Source: Qipengyuania_C sp046254955 (GTDB taxonomy: Bacteria; Pseudomonadota; Alphaproteobacteria; Sphingomonadales; Sphingomonadaceae). Taken from it: a DNA stretch of 64,000 nt. Shown here piece by piece: positions 34,164 through 42,575 of the stretch. The position numbers and the translations under genes were made by a program. The stretch is from positions 141,812 through 205,811 of the forward strand of contig NZ_JBJXRG010000003.1 in assembly GCF_046254955.1 (NCBI RefSeq), in the 5' to 3' direction. The notes below the pieces were generated by a model, which made no database searches, was not told the DNA's origin, and was given only the letters and a program-made list of their open reading frames with translations. Within the stretch, counting starts at the first letter, position 1. Every line of letters begins with the position of its first letter.

Positions 34164-34904
34164 ATGACCACTCGCCCCGCTATCGTCATTGCACTGGGTG
34201 CAACCCTGATTGCTGCGCTGGGCGCCGTTGGCGCGGGTTCGGCCGACGATCGGCTGGCAGACGAGCTGGACCGCAAGGCGGCGCAGGCTATTGCCGACAG
34301 CGGTGTTTCCGGCGTCACTGCCAAATTCCGCACTTCCGGAGGCTGGGCGACACGGCATCCACTTCTCAGCGGAGGTGAAGGCCTTGATGAAGGCGCACGC
34401 GCCAAAGTGGCTCGAGCTGTCTATTCGGTCGATGGTGTAGCCGGCGTGCAATGGTCCGACGGAACTATCCTGGCAGAAAGCGAAGGGCTGCAGCTCACAC
34501 CGCTTCATTGCCAGAAAGATGTCGAAGCCTTGCTCCGGGCCCGCACTATTCGCTTCGAAGAGGGCAGCAGCAAGGTCGAGATGGCGAGCAACGAACTGCT
34601 CGATGAAGTCGCTGCCGCGCTGCGCCCGTGTTTGGGCAGCATCATCGCGGTCACCGGTCATACCGATAGTTCGGGCCCTGAACCGGGCAACATTGCCTTG
34701 TCGCAAGAACGGGCAGATGCCGTCGAACAGGCGCTGATAGCCCGTGGCATCCCCTCCGACGGCCTGCGTGCCCGCGGCGTCGGTTCGCGCGAGCCAGTCG
34801 AAGGGCTTGAACCCACCGATCCCGCCAACCGGCGGATCGAGTTCTCGGTGATCGCTACCGAGCCGCTCCTTCCCACACCCATCGATACGCCGGGGCCGCG
34901 CTAA
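34164..34904 (+). CDS. OmpA-family periplasmic protein
   Basis: A 246-residue protein. A hydrophobic N-terminal segment (AIVIALGATLIAALGAVGAG) acts as signal or anchor. A BON/transport-like beta segment follows, then a C-terminal OmpA peptidoglycan-binding domain at about residues 130-235: IRFEEGSSKVEM, ITVTGHTDSSG-like IIAVTGHTDSSG, LSQERADAVEQALIARGI and PANRRIEFSV. It probably binds diaminopimelate in peptidoglycan. A 35-codon gene follows 1 nt after its stop. Confidence 0.87.
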   Translation: MTTRPAIVIALGATLIAALGAVGAGSADDRLADELDRKAAQAIADSGVSGVTAKFRTSGGWATRHPLLSGGEGLDEGARAKVARAVYSVDGVAGVQWSDGTILAESEGLQLTPLHCQKDVEALLRARTIRFEEGSSKVEMASNELLDEVAAALRPCLGSIIAVTGHTDSSGPEPGNIALSQERADAVEQALIARGIPSDGLRARGVGSREPVEGLEPTDPANRRIEFSVIATEPLLPTPIDTPGPR

Positions 34905-34905
34905 A

Positions 34906-35013
34906 ATGCCGATTGTCTTCGAAGTCATCGCGCTCATGCTTCTGGCCTATCTCGTAGGCCTTTCGCTGGGCTGGGCTATCTGGTCCCGCAGACCCTCAGA
35001 ATCTGGAGACTGA
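34906..35013 (+). CDS. 35-aa single-helix microprotein
   Basis: A 35-residue ORF opening MPIVFEVIALMLLAYLVGLS with a short charged tail (WSRRPSESGD). It lies one base after the OmpA-family stop and 6 nt before the next gene, so it is probably translationally coupled. A single membrane helix covers most of it. It is too short for ordinary gene calling. The hydrophobic pattern with a terminal GW resembles the N-terminal helix of the downstream protein (YLLVAFAIGLALAWFLF). Function unknown. Confidence 0.6.
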   Translation: MPIVFEVIALMLLAYLVGLSLGWAIWSRRPSESGD

Positions 35014-35019
35014 ACTGCA

Positions 35020-35556
35020 ATGATGCCGCTATTGGAAATTTACTGGCCCTACCTGCTTGTCGCGTTCGCGATCGGACTGGCGCTGGCATGGTTTCTCTTT
35101 GCCGCCAGCCGCAAGACCCGAGTCACCTCGGACACGCGCGACGTGTTGGACGAAGGGGCCGTCCCCGCGGCGCGCAACCAGGCGCTGATCGATTCCAACC
35201 GCGAAGCGAACACGCTGACTGATGCGGCCAACAGCCAGAAAGTCGCCCATGCCAATGCGCAAACCGATGCCGAGGCCGGGCCAGCGATCACGCCTAGCCG
35301 TCCGGCAGCCCCTGCAGGCGGCGACGACCTGACGCGGATCAAGGGGGTTGGACCGAAGATCGTGGAGATGTTGGCGGGACAAGGCGTGAACCGCTTCGAA
35401 CAGATCGCGGCGTGGGACGATGCCGATATCGACCGGATCGACGCGCAATTGGGCAGGTTCCAGGGACGTATCAGGCGCGACAATTGGGTCGAGCAGGCAA
35501 AGCTGCTAGCCGAAGGCGACAAGACAGCATTCGACGCCAAATTCGGCAATAGCTGA
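35020..35556 (+). CDS. Membrane-anchored helix-hairpin-helix protein
   Basis: A 178-residue protein (MMPLLEIYW; ATG at 35023 is an alternative). One N-terminal membrane helix is followed by a long low-complexity linker and a C-terminal helix-hairpin-helix module, LTRIKGVGPKIVEMLAGQG then FEQIAAWDDADIDRID. Such proteins are often labelled predicted flap-endonuclease-like, but no nuclease residues are visible, so DNA or protein binding at the membrane is as likely. It is third in the OmpA-family/microprotein series and 13 nt before acs. Confidence 0.8.
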   Translation: MMPLLEIYWPYLLVAFAIGLALAWFLFAASRKTRVTSDTRDVLDEGAVPAARNQALIDSNREANTLTDAANSQKVAHANAQTDAEAGPAITPSRPAAPAGGDDLTRIKGVGPKIVEMLAGQGVNRFEQIAAWDDADIDRIDAQLGRFQGRIRRDNWVEQAKLLAEGDKTAFDAKFGNS

Positions 35557-35569
35557 GCGGGAGTTAGCG

Positions 35570-37522
35570 ATGAGTGACGCAGTTTTTCCGATTCCGGAAG
35601 AGTGGTCGGAGAAGGCCCTGATCAACGCCGATACCTATGCCGAGAAGTATCGCCAGTCTGTCGAGGATATCGAAGGGTTCTGGCGCAGCGAAGCGCAACG
35701 GATCGACTGGATTGAGTCCTTCCAAACAGTCAAGGATACCAGCTACCAAAAGGATGACTTCCACATCCGCTGGTTTGCGGAAGGCTCGCTCAATATCTGC
35801 GCCAATGCACTTGACCGGCACCTTGATGAGCGGGGCGACCAGCTGGCGATCATCTGGGAGCCGGACGATCCCGCCAATGACGTTCGCCGCTTGACCTACC
35901 GCGAGCTCCACGGCGAGGTTTGCCGCTTTGCCAACGCACTCAAGGCCAATGGCGTGAACACGGGCGACCGGGTCACGATCTACCTGCCGATGGTGCCCGA
36001 AGCTGTGATTGCCATGCTCGCCTGCGCAAGAATTGGCGCAATTCACTCGGTAGTCTTCGCGGGATTCAGCCCCGACGCGCTGGCAGGCCGGATCGAGGAT
36101 TGCGGCTCTAAGATCGTCATTACCGCCGACGAAGGATTGCGCGGCGGCAAGAAAGTGCCGCTTAAGGCGAACGTTGATGCAGCGCTGGAAAAAGTCTCGG
36201 TCGATCGCGTGATTGTTCTCGCGCATACCGGCGCGGACGTGCCGGTGGCCGAGGGCCGCGATATGAGCTGGGCCGATGCCATGGCCGCTGCTTCAACCGA
36301 TTGCCCGCCCGAGCCGATGAATGCGGAAGATCCGCTGTTCATCCTCTACACTTCCGGCTCGACCGGTAAGCCCAAGGGAGTCCTCCATACCACCGGCGGA
36401 TATGCCGTGTGGACATCGATGACGCATCAATATGTGTTCGACTACCAGCCCAATGAAGATGGCTCGATGCCGATCTACTGGTGCGCGGCGGATGTCGGCT
36501 GGGTCACCGGGCACAGCTATGTCGCCTATGGCCCGCTTATCAACGGCGCGACGCAAGTGATGTTCGAAGGTGTGCCCAACTTCCCCGATCACTCGCGCTT
36601 CTGGGACATAATCGACAAGCATCAGGTCGAGATTTTCTACGCCGCACCGACGGCATTGCGGGCGTTGATGGCGCAGGGCGATGAATACGTATCGCGCACC
36701 AGCCGCGCCTCGCTCAAGCTGCTCGGTTCAGTGGGCGAACCAATCAATCCTGAAGCGTGGGATTGGTATCACCGCGTGGTGGGCGAACGGCGCTGCCCGA
36801 TCGTCGACACCTGGTGGCAGACCGAAACCGGCGCGGCGATGATCACACCCATGCCCGGCGCGATTGATCTCAAGCCCGGCAGCGCTTCGAAGCCGATGTT
36901 CGGCGTGAAGCCCGAGCTGCTCGACGCGGAAACCGGCAAGGTGCTCGAAGGGGCGGCGCAAGGCGCGCTGGTCATCACCGATAGCTGGCCCGGCCAGATG
37001 CGCACCGTCTACGGCGATCACGAGCGATTCTTCGAAACGTACTTCAGCCAGTATCCCGGCTACTACTTCACCGGCGACGGCTGCCGCCGCGACGAGGATG
37101 GATATTACTGGATTACGGGCCGCATCGACGATGTGATCAACGTCTCCGGCCACCGTATGGGCACTGCCGAAGTCGAAAGCGCGCTGGTCGAGCATCCGCT
37201 CGTCGCCGAGGCCGCAGTCGTCGGCATGCCGCATGAGGTCAAGGGACAAGGCATTTACGCCTATGTCACCACCAATGTCGGGACCGAGGACACCGAAGAA
37301 CTGCGCAAGGAGCTGGTGCAGTGGGTACGCAAGGAAATCGGCCCAATCGCGACGCCTGATGTCCTGCAGTTCGCGCCCGGCCTGCCAAAGACTCGCTCGG
37401 GCAAAATCATGCGGCGCATCCTCAGGAAGATCGCTGAAAACGATACGTCGAACCTCGGCGACACATCCACGCTCGCCGATCCCTCGGTAGTCGACGACCT
37501 CGTAGCCAACAGGCCGCAATAG
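35570..37522 (+). CDS. acs: Acetyl-CoA synthetase
   Basis: A 650-residue AMP-forming enzyme making acetyl-CoA from acetate. ATP-binding motif A3 is YTSGSTGKPKGVLHT, with DTWWQTETG (A5-type), and YYFTGDGCRRDEDGYYWITG (A7). The catalytic and acetylation-controlled Lys612 lies in TRSGKIMRR, so regulation by Pat/CobB-type acetylation is possible. GGGAG lies upstream of the start. Length matches the family (about 650). Confidence 0.97.
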   Translation: MSDAVFPIPEEWSEKALINADTYAEKYRQSVEDIEGFWRSEAQRIDWIESFQTVKDTSYQKDDFHIRWFAEGSLNICANALDRHLDERGDQLAIIWEPDDPANDVRRLTYRELHGEVCRFANALKANGVNTGDRVTIYLPMVPEAVIAMLACARIGAIHSVVFAGFSPDALAGRIEDCGSKIVITADEGLRGGKKVPLKANVDAALEKVSVDRVIVLAHTGADVPVAEGRDMSWADAMAAASTDCPPEPMNAEDPLFILYTSGSTGKPKGVLHTTGGYAVWTSMTHQYVFDYQPNEDGSMPIYWCAADVGWVTGHSYVAYGPLINGATQVMFEGVPNFPDHSRFWDIIDKHQVEIFYAAPTALRALMAQGDEYVSRTSRASLKLLGSVGEPINPEAWDWYHRVVGERRCPIVDTWWQTETGAAMITPMPGAIDLKPGSASKPMFGVKPELLDAETGKVLEGAAQGALVITDSWPGQMRTVYGDHERFFETYFSQYPGYYFTGDGCRRDEDGYYWITGRIDDVINVSGHRMGTAEVESALVEHPLVAEAAVVGMPHEVKGQGIYAYVTTNVGTEDTEELRKELVQWVRKEIGPIATPDVLQFAPGLPKTRSGKIMRRILRKIAENDTSNLGDTSTLADPSVVDDLVANRPQ

Positions 37523-37536
37523 GCAGCGCTCTGGCC

Positions 37537-37965
37537 ATGGGAAAATTCCGGACCTTCCAGGAGCTCGACCGGGAAGAAAAGATTGCGGCTTTCGAGGCAG
37601 CATTGTTGCTGCTGGTCGCACGCGTGCTCGTCACTTTGTTACCGCTCAAGTACTGGCGCGCGCAGTTCGGCGCGATTGTGCCGGTCACTCCTGATCCCGA
37701 CGCCATATGCGAGGGCAAATGCCGAATCGTGCGCCGAGCGATTGTCAGGGCCATGCGCAATGCCCCGCTCGACTTTATCTGCCTGCCGCAAGCGCTTGCC
37801 GCGCGCTGGATGCTTGCCCGCCGCGGCATCGAAAGTAACCTCTCGATCGGGGCGCTCAGAGCGGATACGCAGGGCCCGCGCCTCCACGCTTGGCTGACCA
37901 GCGGCGGACATTGGGTGACCGGCGACTGCGATCCGGCCGAATTTGCCCCTTTCCGCTCCGATTAG
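37537..37965 (+). CDS. McjB/lasso-peptide B2-like cysteine protein (orphan)
   Basis: A 142-residue protein with the transglutaminase-like core of lasso-peptide B2 (McjB C-terminal) proteins. Cys82 lies in ICLPQALAARWMLARRGIES, His117 in RLHAWL, and a candidate Asp130 in WVTGD. A hydrophobic segment at about residues 22-37 (LLLLVARVLVTLL) precedes it. No lasso precursor, PqqD-like or asparagine-synthetase-like gene is nearby, so it is more likely a stand-alone peptidase of this fold. It starts 14 nt after acs. Confidence 0.75.
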   Translation: MGKFRTFQELDREEKIAAFEAALLLLVARVLVTLLPLKYWRAQFGAIVPVTPDPDAICEGKCRIVRRAIVRAMRNAPLDFICLPQALAARWMLARRGIESNLSIGALRADTQGPRLHAWLTSGGHWVTGDCDPAEFAPFRSD

Positions 37966-38044
37966 CCCGTTCTAGGGTAGAGGAAACTTGCCCCTGCGGA
38001 TGTCCTCTGCAAAAGGCGCACAAACTGATTTCAAAGGAAACCAC

Positions 38045-39229
38045 ATGGCCGGGATGGCTCCGTTTAGTTGGGAAGACCCCTTCAATCTTGAAGACCAGCT
38101 GACCGACGAGGAACGCATGGTGCGCGACGCGGCGCATGGCTTCGCGCAAGACGAATTGCAGCCGCGCGTGATCGAGGCTTTTGCAAACGAGAAAGACGCG
38201 CCTGAACTGTTCCCGCTGATGGGCAAGGCGGGCCTGCTGGGCGCGACGATCCCGGTCGAATATGGCGGCGCGGGCGCGGGCTATGTCGCTTACGGGTTGA
38301 TCGCGCGCGAGATCGAGCGGGTCGACAGCGGATATCGCTCGATGGCCTCGGTCCAGTCCAGCCTCGTGATGTATCCGATCCACGCCTACGGTTCTGAGGA
38401 TCAACGCCAGAAGTACCTACCCGGCCTCGCTTCGGGCGAGCTGATCGGCTGTTTCGGCCTGACCGAGCCCGACGCAGGCTCCGATCCCGGCGGGATGAAG
38501 ACATATGCCAAGCAGGACGGCGACGGATACGTCATTTCCGGTTCCAAGACCTGGATTTCCAACGCCCCCTTCGCCGATGTCTTCGTCGTGTGGGCCAAGA
38601 GCGAAGCGCATGGCGGCGCGATCCGCGGCTTCGTGCTTGAGAAAGGGATGGAAGGCCTTTCCGCGCCCAAGATCGAAGGCAAGATCTCGCTGCGCGCCAG
38701 CACCACCGGTATGATCATGATGGATGAGGTCAAGCTGGGCGCAGACGCGCTGCTGCCCGAAGTCCAGGGCCTCAAGGGGCCGTTCGGATGCCTCAACCGC
38801 GCGCGCTACGGCATCAGCTGGGGCGCTATGGGCGCAGCCGAATTCTGCTTCCACGCCGCGCGGCAATATGGCCTCGATCGCCAGCAATTTGGCGTGCCAT
38901 TGGCCAGCAAGCAGATCTACCAGCTCAAGCTCGCCAATATGATGACCGATATCGGCATGGGGCTGCAAAGCTCGCTGCGCGTGGGTCGGCTGATGGATGA
39001 GGGCCAGTTCGCGCCCGAGATGATCTCGATCGTCAAGCGCAACAATGTCGGCAAGGCACTCGAAATCGCGCGCCACGCCCGCGACATGCATGGCGGCAAT
39101 GGCATCAGCGAGGAATATCAGGTGATCCGCCACATGGTGAACCTCGAAACGGTCAACACCTACGAAGGCACGCATGACGTGCACGCGTTGATCCTCGGCC
39201 GGGCGATTACGGGCATCCCGGCGTTTTGA
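38045..39229 (+). CDS. gcdH: Glutaryl-CoA dehydrogenase
   Basis: A 394-residue FAD enzyme that oxidises and decarboxylates glutaryl-CoA to crotonyl-CoA in lysine and tryptophan breakdown. The start at 38045 follows AAAGGAAACC. FGLTEPDAGSDPGGMKT and WISNAPFADVFVVWAK match GcdH closely. The catalytic Glu374 lies in TYEGTHDVHALILGR, the family-specific C-terminal motif. Its stop overlaps the maiA start (TGATG). Confidence 0.93.
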   Translation: MAGMAPFSWEDPFNLEDQLTDEERMVRDAAHGFAQDELQPRVIEAFANEKDAPELFPLMGKAGLLGATIPVEYGGAGAGYVAYGLIAREIERVDSGYRSMASVQSSLVMYPIHAYGSEDQRQKYLPGLASGELIGCFGLTEPDAGSDPGGMKTYAKQDGDGYVISGSKTWISNAPFADVFVVWAKSEAHGGAIRGFVLEKGMEGLSAPKIEGKISLRASTTGMIMMDEVKLGADALLPEVQGLKGPFGCLNRARYGISWGAMGAAEFCFHAARQYGLDRQQFGVPLASKQIYQLKLANMMTDIGMGLQSSLRVGRLMDEGQFAPEMISIVKRNNVGKALEIARHARDMHGGNGISEEYQVIRHMVNLETVNTYEGTHDVHALILGRAITGIPAF

Positions 39230-39879
39230 TGCGCCTCCACGCCTACTTCCGCAGTTCGACCAGCTATCGACTGCGCATTGCGCTCAATCTCAAGGGGCTA
39301 GAATACGAGATCGAGCCGGTGAACCTGCTGAAGGCCGAGCAGCGCGATGCAGCTTTCACCAGTCGCAACCCCTTTGCTGGCGTGCCGATGCTGGAAACCG
39401 AAGGCGGTGATCGCGCGCAGTCAATGGCGATCCTCGAATGGCTTGACGAGGCGTATCCCGACAACCCGCTGCTGCCGCAGGATATCGAGCAGCGCTATAC
39501 GGTCCGCGAGCTCGCCTATGCCATCGCCACCGAACTCCATGCGCCGCTCAACCTGCCGGTACTGAAATATCTCAAGGACCCGCTTGGCCACTCGCAGGAC
39601 GAAATCGACATCTGGTATCGCCACTGGCTGGCCAAGACGTTGGAGCCGCTCGAAACGCGCCTTGCACAGTTGGGTGCGGGCGATTTCCTGCTCGATACAC
39701 CCGGCCTTTTCGAGGTCGTGCTGCTGCCGCAAGTCTATAATGCGCGGCGTTTCAAGTATGATTTCTCGGCCAGTCCGCATATCGAACGGATCGAAGCAGC
39801 CTGCCTTGCGCTGCCCGCCTTCCAAAAGGCACACCCGGATAACCAGCCGGACACTCCCGAAGGAGAGAAGACCTTATGA
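39229..39879 (+). CDS. maiA: Maleylacetoacetate isomerase (zeta-class GST)
   Basis: A 216-residue glutathione-dependent isomerase of tyrosine/homogentisate breakdown. The N-terminal thioredoxin-like domain has the zeta-class signature SSTSYRLRIALNLKGLEYE, with NPFAGVPMLETEGGDRAQSMAILEWLDE binding glutathione through the SMAI region (written in two parts: NPFAGVPMLETEGG and SMAILEWLDE). The C-terminal domain is helical. It is coupled to gcdH upstream and to fumarylacetoacetase downstream (ATGA overlap). Confidence 0.9.
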   Translation: MRLHAYFRSSTSYRLRIALNLKGLEYEIEPVNLLKAEQRDAAFTSRNPFAGVPMLETEGGDRAQSMAILEWLDEAYPDNPLLPQDIEQRYTVRELAYAIATELHAPLNLPVLKYLKDPLGHSQDEIDIWYRHWLAKTLEPLETRLAQLGAGDFLLDTPGLFEVVLLPQVYNARRFKYDFSASPHIERIEAACLALPAFQKAHPDNQPDTPEGEKTL

Positions 39880-40886
39880 AGCTCGCAACGCTCGACAACG
39901 GAACCCGCGACGGGAAGCTGGTAGTCGTCTCGGAGGACCTCACGCGCTGCTGCGCGGCGGACAATATCGCGCCGACGCTGCAGGCCGCACTCGATGATTG
40001 GGACACTATCGCTCCCAGGCTCGAATTACTGGCAACCGATGTCGAACACCAGGCTGTGCCCTGCGAACGATTCCATGAAAGCGAAGCGCTCTCGCCCCTC
40101 CCTCGCGCCTATCAATGGGCTGACGGCTCAGCCTATATCAACCACGTCGAGCTGGTGCGAAAGGCACGCGATGCCGAGGTTCCCGAAAGCTTCTATCACG
40201 ATCCGCTGATGTACCAGGGTGGCAGCGACGGCTTCCTTGCTCCGCGCGAAGATATCCCGCTGGGTGACACCGCGTGGGGCTGCGACATGGAAGGCGAAGT
40301 CGCCTGCATTACGGGCGACCTGCCGATGGGCGCTTCGAAGGAAGAGGCTGCGGGCGCGATCAAGCTGCTGATGCTGGTCAATGACGTCAGCCTGCGCGGC
40401 CTGATCCCGGGAGAGCTCGCCAAAGGGTTCGGTTTCTTCCAGTCCAAGCCCGCCAGTGCATTCTCTCCCGTCGCGGTCACACCGGACGAGTTGGGCGATG
40501 CGTGGAAAGACAACCTTATCCACCTGCCGCTGATGGTTGATTACAATGGCGAGCCGTTCGGTCGCGCCGAAGTGGGCGAGGACGCGACGTTCGACTTGGC
40601 TGATCTCGTGGCGCATGTCGCCAAGACGCGCTCGGTTGGTGCAGGCAGCATCATCGGATCGGGCACGATCTCCAACAAGGGCGAGGATGGCGGTCCGGGC
40701 AAGCCGGTATCCGAAGGCGGGCGCGGCTATAGCTGCATCGCCGAAATCCGCATGATCGAGACGATCTATGACGGCGAGGCCAAGACGCGCTTCATGGTTC
40801 CCGGCGATACCGTGCGGGTGGAAATGCGCGACAAGGACAATCACTCGATATTCGGCGCGATCGAGCAGAAGGTCGTCCAGGCCTGA
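39876..40886 (+). CDS. Fumarylacetoacetate hydrolase family protein
   Basis: A 336-residue enzyme that probably splits fumarylacetoacetate to fumarate and acetoacetate, the last step after maiA. The FAH N-terminal arm is followed by the metal-binding barrel: DMEGEVACITGDLP carries acidic ligands, VNDVSLRGL and ISNKGEDGGPG the substrate loops, and GYSCIAEIRMIETI the end. Start overlaps maiA by 4 nt. The following glycosyltransferase appears coupled by an unusual CTGA overlap. Confidence 0.9.
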   Translation: MKLATLDNGTRDGKLVVVSEDLTRCCAADNIAPTLQAALDDWDTIAPRLELLATDVEHQAVPCERFHESEALSPLPRAYQWADGSAYINHVELVRKARDAEVPESFYHDPLMYQGGSDGFLAPREDIPLGDTAWGCDMEGEVACITGDLPMGASKEEAAGAIKLLMLVNDVSLRGLIPGELAKGFGFFQSKPASAFSPVAVTPDELGDAWKDNLIHLPLMVDYNGEPFGRAEVGEDATFDLADLVAHVAKTRSVGAGSIIGSGTISNKGEDGGPGKPVSEGGRGYSCIAEIRMIETIYDGEAKTRFMVPGDTVRVEMRDKDNHSIFGAIEQKVVQA

Positions 40887-42025
40887 GCGCGGACAAGCCC
40901 CTTTCCGGCAAGCGTATCGGACTCCTCGCTGGATGGGCCTCGCGCAAGAATGGCGGGGTGTTCGAAGCGATTGTCGGGCAGGTCAAGCTGATCCACAGCT
41001 TGGGCGGTGAAGCGTTCGTATTTGCCGCGCGCGACGAATTTTCAGAAGAAGACAGTCGGCGGCTTGCTCCGGCAAAGGTGCACTATGCTGAATCGCTAGG
41101 CCCTAAGCCCCTTGCCTATGCACCCGGCCTGCTCGCCGCGATGGAAGACGCGCAACTCGATTGCCTGCATTTGCATGGCATCTGGCAGGGTTCCTCGCTT
41201 ACTGCCTTGCGCTGGTCGAAGCGGCATCCGGGGCGCACGATTGTCTCGCCGCACGGCATGCTCGACCCGTGGATCACCGGGCGCGGTAGGCTGAAGAAGA
41301 TACCCTTCTGGTGGATGGTCGAGCGAGGGAACTTGCGCTCCGCCGCGGTTCTGCACGCTCTCACCAAAGACGAGGCGAAGGATATCCTGCGCTGGGTGTC
41401 CCGCGCGCAAGTGCGGGTCATTCGCAATCCCGTGGCGATTGCAGAGCCTCGCCAATCTGAACTTCCTTCACCAATCATCCTCTATCTCGGGCGATTGCAT
41501 GAAAAGAAGAATATCGCTGCATTGATCGAAGCATGGAACGCAGCGCGCCCTGACCTTCCCAGATACTCACGGCTCCGTATAGCCGGCTGGGGCGATGAAG
41601 CGATCGCGGAATCTATTCGGCAAGCCGTTGGCGAAAGTGACCGATCCATTGAATTCTTGGGCGCGGTCTATGGAGCACAGAAATCCTATGTCCTTGAAAA
41701 TGCGCGCTTCCTTGTGCTGGGTTCGCATAGCGAAGGACTACCGATGGTCTTGCTGGAAGCGTGGGAAAAAGGTCTGCCCACTATCCAGACGGAGTTTTGC
41801 AACCTGCCGGAAGGCTACGCCGCAGGAGCGGCTATCCTGTGCCAAACCGACGCACGAAGTATAGCCGATGCGTTGGTAGAAGCACTGAACATGGGCGAAG
41901 GGGAGTGGAACGAAATGTCCCGAGTAGCTAGGATGCTCGCGCAGGGGCCGTTCTCACGAAAATCAATCGCCAGACATTGGGGCAAGCTATACGCGAAGGT
42001 GATGCAGGAAACACCTGATGGCTGA
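40883..42025 (+). CDS. GT4-family glycosyltransferase, apparent CTG start
   Basis: The first canonical start in this frame is GTG at 40958, but the frame stays open upstream and encodes KRIGLLAGWASRKNGG, the beta-1 strand and glycine loop expected at a GT-B N-terminus. No ATG, GTG or TTG precedes it; a CTG at 40883-40885 overlaps the FAH stop (CTGA) with AGAAGG about 10 nt upstream, giving 380 residues. The GT4 C-terminal domain is clear: ILYLGRLHEKKNIAALIEAW and LGSHSEGLPMVLLEAWEKGL with the donor-binding Glu. Its target is probably exopolysaccharide. Confidence 0.85.
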   Translation: MSADKPLSGKRIGLLAGWASRKNGGVFEAIVGQVKLIHSLGGEAFVFAARDEFSEEDSRRLAPAKVHYAESLGPKPLAYAPGLLAAMEDAQLDCLHLHGIWQGSSLTALRWSKRHPGRTIVSPHGMLDPWITGRGRLKKIPFWWMVERGNLRSAAVLHALTKDEAKDILRWVSRAQVRVIRNPVAIAEPRQSELPSPIILYLGRLHEKKNIAALIEAWNAARPDLPRYSRLRIAGWGDEAIAESIRQAVGESDRSIEFLGAVYGAQKSYVLENARFLVLGSHSEGLPMVLLEAWEKGLPTIQTEFCNLPEGYAAGAAILCQTDARSIADALVEALNMGEGEWNEMSRVARMLAQGPFSRKSIARHWGKLYAKVMQETPDG

Positions 42026-42575
42026 ATGGAGCGATTTCCGTCCAATGGGCGATGGTGCCGCATTTGGCCTAGCTAACAAGCTTGAGCGAGTGCTGTGGCA
42101 AATCAGCTGGCTGCTGCTCGCTCGCTGGACACCGCCACCTCTTTTCGCCTGGCGCAACCTCATCTTGCGCGCGTTCGGCGCCAAGATCGGCAAGCGCGCA
42201 CGGATTTATGGCGATGTCAGAGTCTGGCTTCCCCGGCATCTCGCGATGGGTGACGAAGCCATCGTGGGCCGCGGCGTCGAGCTCTACAACCAGGGCACGA
42301 TCACCATCGGTCCGCGCACCGTGATCAGCCAACGCGCGCATATCTGCGCCAGTACGCACGATGCGAGCGATCCGGATTTCAAGCTCCTCGTCCGCCCGAT
42401 CGTGATCCGCGAAGCCTGCTGGGTGGCAGCCGAGGCTTTCGTCGGTCCCGGCGTAACCATGGGTGAAGGATCGGTCCTGGCCGCGCGCGGAGCGCTGTTC
42501 GAGGATGCCGAGCCGATGACGATCTATCGCGGCAATCCGGCGGTAGCGGTGAAGGAAAGGACGCTGCGATCCTAG
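42018..42575 (+). CDS. WcaF-like left-handed beta-helix O-acetyltransferase
   Basis: A 185-residue acyltransferase with hexapeptide repeats (IGKRARIYGDVRVWLP, GDEAIVGRGVELYNQGTITI, GPRTVISQRAHICASTHD, GPGVTMGEGSVLAARGALFE) and the His-containing CASTHD motif of the WcaF/Cap acetyltransferases. It probably acetylates an exopolysaccharide sugar. Its start overlaps the glycosyltransferase stop by 8 nt. Its stop shares CTAG at 42572-42575 with the convergent TPR gene. Confidence 0.88.
   Translation: MAEWSDFRPMGDGAAFGLANKLERVLWQISWLLLARWTPPPLFAWRNLILRAFGAKIGKRARIYGDVRVWLPRHLAMGDEAIVGRGVELYNQGTITIGPRTVISQRAHICASTHDASDPDFKLLVRPIVIREACWVAAEAFVGPGVTMGEGSVLAARGALFEDAEPMTIYRGNPAVAVKERTLRS

Noticed and set aside
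37537..37965. Lasso-peptide biosynthetic cluster
   Set aside because: Only the B2-like protein is present; no precursor, PqqD-like or asparagine-synthetase-like gene is nearby.
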